Positions 15,158 through 21,093 of a stretch of DNA of 21,093 bases are shown here, one piece after another (position 1 is the stretch's first letter; each line of letters starts with the position of its first letter). The notes beneath the pieces were generated by a model. It had not been told where the DNA came from and did not search any database. It was given only the letters and a program-made list of their open reading frames with translations. This DNA is from an uncultured Campylobacter sp. (GTDB lineage: Bacteria; Campylobacterota; Campylobacteria; Campylobacterales; Campylobacteraceae). The stretch covers positions 1 to 21,093 of the forward strand of contig NZ_CALIMQ010000126.1 of NCBI RefSeq assembly GCF_938045535.1. The letters run 5' to 3'. The position numbers and the translations under genes are program-made.

Positions 15158-15991
15158 TTACTTACTAATCGAGTTTAAAAATTCCAAATTCTCGCAGCCC
15201 ATCTTGATGCCGCCATCGCAGCTTTTTTTGAAAAACTCTTTTGCTTTGGCGTTATCGGACTTCACGCCCTTGCCCTCGGCATACATTATGGCTAGGTTAT
15301 TGCAGCCGTCGAAGTGGCCGAGGTTGCACGCCTTTTCATACTGCTGCTTTGCCTGCTTATAATCCTGGTCTACTCCTTGCCCGAAAGCGTATAGATAGCC
15401 TAGATTGTTGCAGCCGATGCCGATGTCGCCACCGCAAGCCTTTTCATAAAAAATTTTAGCCTTTGCGAAGCTTTGCTGCACGCCCTCGCCCTTTAGATAC
15501 AGATAGCCTAGATTGTTGCAGCCCATCATATCGCCGTAGGTGCAGGCCTTCTCATAAAGGCTCGCCGCCTTGGCGACGTCCTTTGCGAGCCCAGCGCCGT
15601 TTGCGTATAAAAGCCCGAGCGAGGTGCAGCCTTCGTTATCTTTGCAGGCTTTTTCGTAATAAGCCGCGGCTTTGGTAAAATTTTGATCAGCGCCGTTGCC
15701 GCTTTCGTAGATATAGCCTAGATTGTTGCACGCAAGCGCAAATTTAGCGCTGCACGCTTTTTCATAGAGGCTGATCGCTTTTTCGAAATTTTTCTCTACG
15801 TTGCCGGTGCCCTCAAAATACAAAACGGCTAGATTATAGCATCCCGAAGCTTTATTTTCCAAACCGCACGCTCGCTCGTAAATTTCTGCGAGTTTTTTAT
15901 GATCGCCGCTTTGCTGAGCTTGAATGCCCTCGCTGATAAAGCCCGCATTTGCCGCGGCAGCCAAGGCTAACGCTATTAGAAATTTTTTCAA
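15158..15991 (-). CDS. exported Sel1-repeat, cysteine-rich Hcp-like protein
   Basis: A 277-residue periplasmic protein. The signal peptide MKKFLIALALAAAANA is followed by seven Sel1-like repeats of about 36 residues, each with a Cys pair about seven to nine residues apart (pattern YEKAC, several residues, GCNNLGYLY). Helicobacter Hcp proteins use such pairs as disulfides that brace each repeat. Sel1 proteins are protein-protein scaffolds; the position between the haem lyase and the NosL protein suggests an assembly or docking role for the periplasmic enzyme, which is inference. Start is TTG at 15989-15991, with AAAGGAG five bases before it and only ten bases after the ccsA1 stop. The gene contains DNA-level repeats, so its copy number could vary between strains. 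Confidence 0.9.
   Translation of the reverse strand: MKKFLIALALAAAANAGFISEGIQAQQSGDHKKLAEIYERACGLENKASGCYNLAVLYFEGTGNVEKNFEKAISLYEKACSAKFALACNNLGYIYESGNGADQNFTKAAAYYEKACKDNEGCTSLGLLYANGAGLAKDVAKAASLYEKACTYGDMMGCNNLGYLYLKGEGVQQSFAKAKIFYEKACGGDIGIGCNNLGYLYAFGQGVDQDYKQAKQQYEKACNLGHFDGCNNLAIMYAEGKGVKSDNAKAKEFFKKSCDGGIKMGCENLEFLNSISK
15396..15730. repeat. DNA repeats inside the Sel1 gene
   Basis: An exact 20-mer, TAGCCTAGATTGTTGCAGCC, occurs at 15396-15415 and 15504-15523 (108 bases, three 36-base... i.e. one 36-codon unit apart), and its first 17 bases recur at 15714-15730. These encode the CNNLGYLY segments of repeats on the minus strand. They could recombine to change repeat number. Confidence 0.7.
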
Positions 15992-16001
15992 ATTTACTCC
16001 T

Positions 16002-18692
16002 TTATATCGTTTTTACGTCCCTACCTCTGAAAGCAAGAGCGATTATTAAAAAGACCGCCGCTATTATACAATAAAACGGCGCGGGTATCTGCGGCGCATC
16101 GCCTGCGGCGTAAGAGTGCATGCCGGTAAGGTAGAAATTTACGCCGAAATAGGTCATTATGATCGAGCTATACGCAAGCGTCGAGCTCACGCAATAAACA
16201 TAGATCGAGCCGAGCTTCGGGATAAGCTTTAGATGCAGCACGATCGCATAGACGATGATCGAGACATACGACCAAGTCTCTTTGCTATCCCAGCCCCAGT
16301 ATCGCCCCCAGCTCTCATTCGCCCACACACCGCCGAAGAAATTTCCTAGCGTCAGCATCGAAAGCCCCACGATGAGGCTGATCTCGTTGATCGCCGTTAT
16401 ATATCTGATCTGCGCGTTGAGCCGCTCGCGATTGGCGCCGTTTTTAAGCGCCATCAAAACAAGAGCCAAAAGCCCAAGCAGGCAGCTAAGCCCTAAAAAT
16501 CCGTAGCTAGCCGTGATAACAGATACGTGGATGCTAAGCCAATACGACTTTAGTACTGGCACGAGGTTGGTAATCTGCGGATTTACGAAGCTCATATGCG
16601 CTACGAGCATCACGATGCTAGCTAGCAAGCAGCTCGCGCTTAGCGTAAGTAGGGACTTTCTAAAAAATATGATCCCCGCAAGCGCCGCCGACCAACCGAT
16701 GTAGATCATCGACTCATAGCTATCGCTCCACGGCGCGTGAGCCGCGACGTACCAGCGCAGCGCAAGCGCGAGGGTATGTGCCGCAAAGCTTGCGGCAAAG
16801 GCAGCGAATAAAATTTTTTGTGCGAGCGTGAAGCGCTTGCCGCAAAGCGCGCCGATAAGCGCCAATATTAGAGCTACGCTGCCTAGGATCATATAGCAAT
16901 AAACGAGCTTTTTGAAAACCGAAGCTTTGTTGTAAAACACCTCGGCTTTGACGCGACTAACGCTTGGAAGAATAGCCGCCGAGGTGGCTCTTTGGTAGTT
17001 TTTCAGCTCCGCTAACGCGGCGTCCGCTTTAGCCCAATCATTATCCGAAATTCCATCCTGCAAGCCGTTTAGATAGTCGTTTAGCACGCCTTTGATCTGC
17101 GGCGCGATCCTATAATCCGCAAAGGCGTCGTTCGGCGAGAGCCACGCGTTTTGCGGGTCGTTCGGCACGGGGATAAATTTAAAAAACACCCCTCTAAAGG
17201 TCAGATACGCGATATTTAGCCGCTCGTCGAATTTAATCAGCTCGTTATCGAGCACGCCGCGGCGCGAGGCGCTTTTTTCATTAGCCTCATCCACGACGCG
17301 CGCGAGCTTGTAGTTGCCGTTTTCATCAAAGACCGAATTAAAGCTCACATATCGCTCCTGCGGCGCTAAGCCTAGCATCTTTTTAATCTCGTCGTTTTTG
17401 ATCTTGATGATCTTTTGATCGCGCCAAAACGCGGGATTTAGGCTCATTCCTAGGATCATCTGCTCGGCGCTTAAGCCGTAGAGCGAGTCCGTGCCTGAAA
17501 TTTTATTTACGATCTCGCTTGCTTCGGTGCTAAGCGGCTTGATCCTGCCCATGTAATCTTGCACTAAAAGCTCCGCGAACGCGCCGTTTGCATGAACGCG
17601 CGAGTTGGCTTTAAGGTTTGCTAGATAGTTTTCATCCGCGGCGCGAAGCTCAATGCTGAAAAAAAGCGGCGCGATTAGAAGTAGCGCGGCGGGTGCGTTG
17701 TTTTTAATAAATTTAGCGAGCTTTTTAAACCTGCTGCCCGCGGTAAAAAGATTGCCGATAAATCCGACGCAAAGCAAGAAATAACCGAAGTAAGTGGGGA
17801 TTTTACCCGGATCGCGGTTAAGCTCCAGCACCGTGCCCTGCTCGTCGGTGTCGTAGGAGGATTGAAAGAGCTTAAAGCCGCCAAAGTTTAGCGGATGGTT
17901 CATATAAATTTCATGCTCCCCCGCGCTCTTGCCCTCTTTTAAAATTTCAACGTCGCTAGCGTAGGATGATGGGCTTTGCGAGCCCGGGTAGCGTTCGAGC
18001 TTAAATTTTAAAAGCTTTACCGCAAACGGAAGCTCTATGAGTTTCGAGCCCCAGCTTAGCATTATCTCCTCGCCGTCAAAGTTTAAAATTTTGGGTTCAC
18101 CCAGCCAGCCCGCACCGCCGCGCAGCTCCGCCTCTTGCTCGCTTTCGCCCTCAAAGCCCGCCTTTACCGCAAGCGTGCCCTGCTCGCCTTTGGGCGCGGG
18201 TTTGTAGGAGCTAAATTTGACGGTGAAGCTTTTAGAATTTATACTTTGCGTGAAGCTAAAATCGTTATCGCCGATCTGAGATAGATTTAGCGGGTGCTCA
18301 AACAGTGCGTCTTGCGTGCGGATTTGCAAGTATGGTTTGACGCTTACCATCTCGTTTTCGCTCTCGCCCTCTCTTACGTGCAGCACGCCCTCGGTGCCGA
18401 AATAGCGCGTCAGCGCCGCGCCGATAAAGATGACGATAAATGCCGCATGAAGCACGAAAGAGCCGAAGCGGCGCCACATTTTGGTTTTAATTATAATGCC
18501 GAGCAGGCTAAGCGTCGCCCCGCCCATGACGCACTCATACCAGCGCGCCTCATAGACTAAAATTTTAGCCGTTTGCGTGTCATAGATGCTCTCTAAAAAG
18601 GTCGCGACGCCGGCACCTGCGGCTAGAATAAAAAGGAGGCAGAGCGCGAACTTGTAAGAGATGAAAAATTTTAATATTTTTAGCGCGCTCAT
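16002..18692 (-). CDS. ccsA1: fused cytochrome c synthase/haem lyase CcsBA (CcsA1-like)
   Basis: An 896-residue fusion of ResB/CcsB (N-terminal half, about four helices and a large periplasmic region) and CcsA (C-terminal half). It carries haem across the membrane and attaches it to apocytochromes c. The tryptophan-rich haem-binding motif is WGRYWGWDSKETWSY (795-809). His82 (VLHAAFIVIF), His722 (WLSIHVSV), His820 (LHLKLIP) and His859 (GMHSYA) match, by position and context, the four functional histidines known for Helicobacter hepaticus CcsBA. W. succinogenes has three such isoenzymes; CcsA1 is encoded in the mcc locus and handles the CX15CH haem site of MccA. The context here fits CcsA1. GGAGGG precedes the ATG; the gene starts 15 bases after mccD and ends ten before the Sel1 gene. 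Confidence 0.93.
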   Translation of the reverse strand: MSALKILKFFISYKFALCLLFILAAGAGVATFLESIYDTQTAKILVYEARWYECVMGGATLSLLGIIIKTKMWRRFGSFVLHAAFIVIFIGAALTRYFGTEGVLHVREGESENEMVSVKPYLQIRTQDALFEHPLNLSQIGDNDFSFTQSINSKSFTVKFSSYKPAPKGEQGTLAVKAGFEGESEQEAELRGGAGWLGEPKILNFDGEEIMLSWGSKLIELPFAVKLLKFKLERYPGSQSPSSYASDVEILKEGKSAGEHEIYMNHPLNFGGFKLFQSSYDTDEQGTVLELNRDPGKIPTYFGYFLLCVGFIGNLFTAGSRFKKLAKFIKNNAPAALLLIAPLFFSIELRAADENYLANLKANSRVHANGAFAELLVQDYMGRIKPLSTEASEIVNKISGTDSLYGLSAEQMILGMSLNPAFWRDQKIIKIKNDEIKKMLGLAPQERYVSFNSVFDENGNYKLARVVDEANEKSASRRGVLDNELIKFDERLNIAYLTFRGVFFKFIPVPNDPQNAWLSPNDAFADYRIAPQIKGVLNDYLNGLQDGISDNDWAKADAALAELKNYQRATSAAILPSVSRVKAEVFYNKASVFKKLVYCYMILGSVALILALIGALCGKRFTLAQKILFAAFAASFAAHTLALALRWYVAAHAPWSDSYESMIYIGWSAALAGIIFFRKSLLTLSASCLLASIVMLVAHMSFVNPQITNLVPVLKSYWLSIHVSVITASYGFLGLSCLLGLLALVLMALKNGANRERLNAQIRYITAINEISLIVGLSMLTLGNFFGGVWANESWGRYWGWDSKETWSYVSIIVYAIVLHLKLIPKLGSIYVYCVSSTLAYSSIIMTYFGVNFYLTGMHSYAAGDAPQIPAPFYCIIAAVFLIIALAFRGRDVKTI

Positions 18693-18707
18693 TAACCCTC
18701 CGCAGTT

Positions 18708-19679
18708 TTACATTATTATATCGTAAGTTTGTCCCGCGTATAGTATAAACATCCTAAGAAGCAGCACGCCCATGACGCTGGCAAGCGCGCTCGCGTAGAA
18801 CGCAAACGCGGTGTGGGCGATCTTTTTGCCCAGTGCGAAATTTAAAGCGAGCGGTACGCAAAAGCCTACGCCCACGACGCCTAGCCAAAACATCTTCGCA
18901 TAAAATCCCTCGCTAAATGCGACGCTGGCGGCTTTTTGCACGTCGCTGCCCGTTACTAGCGAGACGAAAATCATGCCGATTAGTAAAATTTCCATCGCTA
19001 AAACCGGCCACTCGACTGCGTGTAAAGCTTTAAGATCGCCTCCGTGCAGCTCCGCTTTAAAGAAAAGCGCGGCTATTAGGCTAGATCCCGCGATGCCCGC
19101 CGATAAGCCAGACGCCACGAAAAGCGCAGGCAAAACGGCTGTATTAAGGATAGGAAATCTAACTAAAACCGAGATCAAAAAGCCGGTATAGGCGCAGATC
19201 GCGACCGCAAAAACTAGCGTAAGCGCAAGAAGCAGTGGGCGAAGCGCGTTTAAAATTTTCATTACGAGCGTGAAAAGCCCTTTTAAAAAAGTAAGTCTAC
19301 GCGATAAAAATCCGCTAAGATCAGCTTCAAACGCATAAAGGCAGGCTACGAAGCTAAGCGGGATATAGACGCAAAGCGCCGCCACGCCCACGGACATAAC
19401 CGAAGTAAAGTTGTAATTGATCAAAATTTTCCAAAAAAGAAGCGGCCTCTCAAGGTCGGCTACCAGGCAGACCATACCCAGAAGGATCGCTACGAAAGAT
19501 AGTAGCGACGCAGCCTTAAATAGCGGCGTGCTTTCGGTTTGCTTTTTATAAAATTTGACGAGGATCGCGACTATCAAAGCGCCGCCGCTCATGCCCGCTA
19601 GCAAAAGATAAACCGCGATCGGCCAGCCCCACTCCACGCCGTGCGAGAAGGTCGCAGTGAAATTTATAGCTCCGTTCAT
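18708..19679 (-). CDS. mccD: NrfD-family quinol-interacting membrane subunit (MccD-like)
   Basis: A 323-residue inner-membrane protein with eight predicted helices (about 17-42, 56-75, 93-117, 146-172, 180-207, 224-244, 260-283, 289-314). The N-terminal GWPIAVYLLLAGMSGGALI and the ADLERPLLFWKI segment are typical of the NrfD/PsrC family, whose members take electrons from menaquinol and pass them to an attached iron-sulfur protein. The gene begins one base after the stop of the iron-sulfur gene, as expected for such a pair. Because a CcsBA, a prolyl isomerase and NosL genes share the operon, sulfite respiration (MccD) is more likely than polysulfide reduction; without the catalytic subunit in view this rests on synteny. 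Confidence 0.88.
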   Translation of the reverse strand: MNGAINFTATFSHGVEWGWPIAVYLLLAGMSGGALIVAILVKFYKKQTESTPLFKAASLLSFVAILLGMVCLVADLERPLLFWKILINYNFTSVMSVGVAALCVYIPLSFVACLYAFEADLSGFLSRRLTFLKGLFTLVMKILNALRPLLLALTLVFAVAICAYTGFLISVLVRFPILNTAVLPALFVASGLSAGIAGSSLIAALFFKAELHGGDLKALHAVEWPVLAMEILLIGMIFVSLVTGSDVQKAASVAFSEGFYAKMFWLGVVGVGFCVPLALNFALGKKIAHTAFAFYASALASVMGVLLLRMFILYAGQTYDIIM

Positions 19680-19680
19680 A

Positions 19681-20388
19681 TCACACCCCCAATCTAACCG
19701 CAGGAATATAGCGCAGGCTCGGCTTCGTGCCGCACTCAGGATGCATTCGCAGGCTGTCTTTTACGCGAAGTAGCTTGCTGATGTGCGAGCTTTCGTCGTT
19801 TAGATCGCCGAATACGATCGCCTCGTATCTGCACGCCTCGATGCAGGCAGGCTCGTGACCGTCCTTTAAATTCGTATCTAAGCAGAAGTTGCAGCTCTCC
19901 GCGGCTCTTGTTTCGTGATTTATAAAGCGCACGTCGTAAGGACAGGCGACGATGCAGTATTTACAGGCGATGCAATCGTCGGTGTTCATCGTCGTGATGC
20001 CGGTTTTTTCGTCCTTGTGACAGGCTTTCGTCGGGCAGACGTTCACGCACGGCGCGTCCTCGCACTGCTGACAAGATACTCTAACATAGCGCTTTTCTTT
20101 CAAATTTAGCGGATCGGTTTTATCCTGGATAAAAAGCCTCATCTGGCCTTTCGGGACTAAATTTACCTTCCTGCAAGCGATCTCGCAATCGGTGCAGCCC
20201 ACGCATTTGTTCTGATCGAATATCATGCCGTAGTGCGGCTTTTTCGGCTCTTGCTTTTGAACGCTTACGTTTGCGTCTTGCGCGCTTTTATCCGCGCTAT
20301 TTTGTGCGAGTAAGCTTGAGGCGATTGCGCCAAGCCCCAAAGAGCCGAGTGCGGCGGATTTTATAAAATTTCTTCTTTGCTTTTGCAT
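19681..20388 (-). CDS. mccC: Tat-exported four-[4Fe-4S] protein (MccC-like, NrfC family)
   Basis: A 235-residue electron-transfer protein. The N terminus MQKQRRNFIKSAALGSLGLG is a twin-arginine leader, so the folded protein is exported. Sixteen cysteines form four binding sets: C62/65/68 with C72; C106/109/114 with C118; C139/142/145 with C149; C166/169/182 with C186 (the last with a 12-residue spacer). This is the NrfC/PsrB pattern for four [4Fe-4S] clusters. Two further Cys (123, 219) lie outside. It would sit on the periplasmic face of MccD and pass electrons to the cytochrome MccA. GGAGGAGAAT precedes the ATG; the gap to the isomerase gene is 28 bases. Confidence 0.9.
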   Translation of the reverse strand: MQKQRRNFIKSAALGSLGLGAIASSLLAQNSADKSAQDANVSVQKQEPKKPHYGMIFDQNKCVGCTDCEIACRKVNLVPKGQMRLFIQDKTDPLNLKEKRYVRVSCQQCEDAPCVNVCPTKACHKDEKTGITTMNTDDCIACKYCIVACPYDVRFINHETRAAESCNFCLDTNLKDGHEPACIEACRYEAIVFGDLNDESSHISKLLRVKDSLRMHPECGTKPSLRYIPAVRLGV

Positions 20389-20416
20389 ATTCTCCTCCGA
20401 CTAAATTTAAGCAAAA

Positions 20417-21025
20417 CTACTTTGTTTTATTCGCTTCGTGAAAGCTTTTAGCTTCGCTCTCGCTAAGCTTTTTGGCTGCATCGGCAAGCTCGCCGGGCTT
20501 TAAAACTTTTAGTAGTTCGGCTTCAAAAATCACCACAGAACCCGCAGGAATTCTATCTACGTCCACATTGCCGTAGGCTAAATTACTAGGGATTGTAAAT
20601 TTATATTTCGAGCCTGTATTCATCAAAAGCAGCCCCTCGCGCAATCCGTCGATTAAGCCTATCATAGAAAGATGCGCCGGAATTTTAGATGCGAAAGTAT
20701 CGTCAAATACGCTACCGTTCGTCAAATACGCCTTGTAGTTCATCACTACTACGCTCTCGGGCTTTGGCTTTTCGCCCATGCCTAGCTTTAGAATTTCATA
20801 TTGAAGACCGGATTTTGTGGTTTTAACGTCCGGATTTTTGGCATTTTTCGCCATAAATTCCTTGCCTGCTTTTAAATTTTTATCAAGCTCCGCTTTGGAA
20901 TTTGTTTCTACGATCTTATTTAGCTTATCGGCTCTTTGATTCAAAAGCGCAATAATTTCCTCATCTTTTAGCTTCTGCTGCTTTTTCTGGTGTTTCTGCG
21001 ATAGATGGTTGAGCATTGATTGCAT
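20417..21025 (-). CDS. mccB: FKBP-type peptidyl-prolyl isomerase (MccB-like), 5' part probably frameshifted
   Basis: The 202-residue frame holds a Mip/FkpA-like helical region (about 20-75) and an FKBP domain (about 76-190) with TTKSGLQYEILKLG, VFDDTF, LIDGLREGLLLMNTGSKYKF and NLAYG. The residue that is Trp in most FKBPs (GWxEAL) is Leu here, so activity may be weak. The first Met gives no signal peptide, although the partners are periplasmic. Residues 1-19 (MQSMLNHLSQKHQKKQ...) read as noise, while the overlapping frame from the window edge gives an Ala/Lys/Glu-rich helix that would run straight into KDEEIIALLNQRADKL if one A were removed from the AAAA run at 20966-20969. I think the real protein starts beyond the window and is split by a frameshift (mutation, phase change or sequencing error). 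Confidence 0.75.
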   Translation of the reverse strand: MQSMLNHLSQKHQKKQQKLKDEEIIALLNQRADKLNKIVETNSKAELDKNLKAGKEFMAKNAKNPDVKTTKSGLQYEILKLGMGEKPKPESVVVMNYKAYLTNGSVFDDTFASKIPAHLSMIGLIDGLREGLLLMNTGSKYKFTIPSNLAYGNVDVDRIPAGSVVIFEAELLKVLKPGELADAAKKLSESEAKSFHEANKTK

Positions 21026-21092
21026 CTGTTGCTTCCTTAGCTTTAGCTTGAGCTTCTTTCTTAGCTGCGTCTTTTTCTTCTTTCGTCAAATC
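20961..21092 (-). CDS. partial reading frame: 5' part of mccB or C terminus of the upstream gene
   Basis: An open frame entering from the right edge gives 43 residues, DLTKEEKDAAKKEAQAKAKE and onward to PEKAAEAKR, before TGA at 20961-20963. Its codons are typical of the region, and it covers the 65 bases by which it overlaps the nominal mccB start. Two readings: the Ala/Lys-rich helical N-terminal region of the isomerase, separated from the rest by a +1 shift, or the C-terminal tail of the upstream gene, which by synteny should be mccA. I favour the first, because the helix continues smoothly into the Mip-like region. Confidence 0.6.
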   Translation of the reverse strand, partial: DLTKEEKDAAKKEAQAKAKEATDAINAQPSIAETPEKAAEAKR

Positions 21093-21093
21093 A

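Noticed and set aside
16002..20388. Formate-dependent nitrite reductase (nrf) cluster
   Set aside because: Campylobacterota use NrfH-NrfA with NrfI; an NrfC/NrfD pair with FKBP and NosL genes points to mcc instead.

Overview
The window looks like a chromosomal segment of an epsilonproteobacterium (Campylobacterota), most likely a Campylobacter of the moderately GC-rich kind (C. gracilis-like is my guess from sequence flavour, not a search result). Reasons: a compact set of Campylobacter-type housekeeping genes (short Pgi, GalU, YigZ), a fused CcsBA cytochrome c synthase, a Helicobacter Hcp-like Sel1 protein, and intergenic DNA full of AAATTTTAAAATTT-type words.

Left part (about 1-9950): a VOC/glyoxalase-like protein, galU-pgi (sugar-nucleotide and hexose-phosphate metabolism, overlapping genes), a divergent yigZ sharing overlapping -10 boxes with galU, an MFS carrier, a HIT-family protein overlapped by a membrane-anchored Cache sensor that has no output domain, an AT-rich unknown membrane-anchored protein, a small membrane-protein gene interrupted by an in-frame TGA, an RBBP9/YdeN-type serine hydrolase with two plausible starts, and a DUF4213/DUF364 protein. 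Two gene-free stretches (about 7830-8294 and 9972-10587) carry degenerate repeats.

Right part (10588-21093, all on the minus strand): one long, tightly spaced operon. It reads from the right edge as an FKBP-type prolyl isomerase (MccB-like), a Tat-exported four-cluster iron-sulfur protein (MccC-like), an NrfD-type quinol-interacting membrane protein (MccD-like), a fused CcsBA haem lyase (CcsA1-like), a Cys-rich Sel1 protein, a tandem NosL protein, a tiny membrane protein, a MacB/FtsX-type ABC permease and its ATPase, an eight-helix membrane protein whose conserved-looking cysteines cluster in predicted periplasmic loops, and a degenerate NosL protein. The first four match the order known for the Wolinella succinogenes mcc sulfite-respiration locus, whose catalytic subunit MccA is an octahaem cytochrome c with a CX15CH haem motif and an active-site copper. 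I infer that mccA lies just beyond position 21093.

Taken together, electrons would pass from the quinol pool through MccD and MccC to periplasmic MccA. CcsA1 would attach its special haem. The NosL/ABC/Cys-rich-membrane genes, coupled by 4- to 11-base overlaps, look like a dedicated metal (probably copper) supply and assembly module. The most notable points are the NosL-cytochrome-like-NosL architecture, the second NosL in which CxxCGM has become CxxSGT, the periplasmic cysteine cluster, a likely +1 frameshift at the start of mccB, and a 29-bp tandem repeat that duplicates the 3' end, stop codon included, of the operon's last gene.
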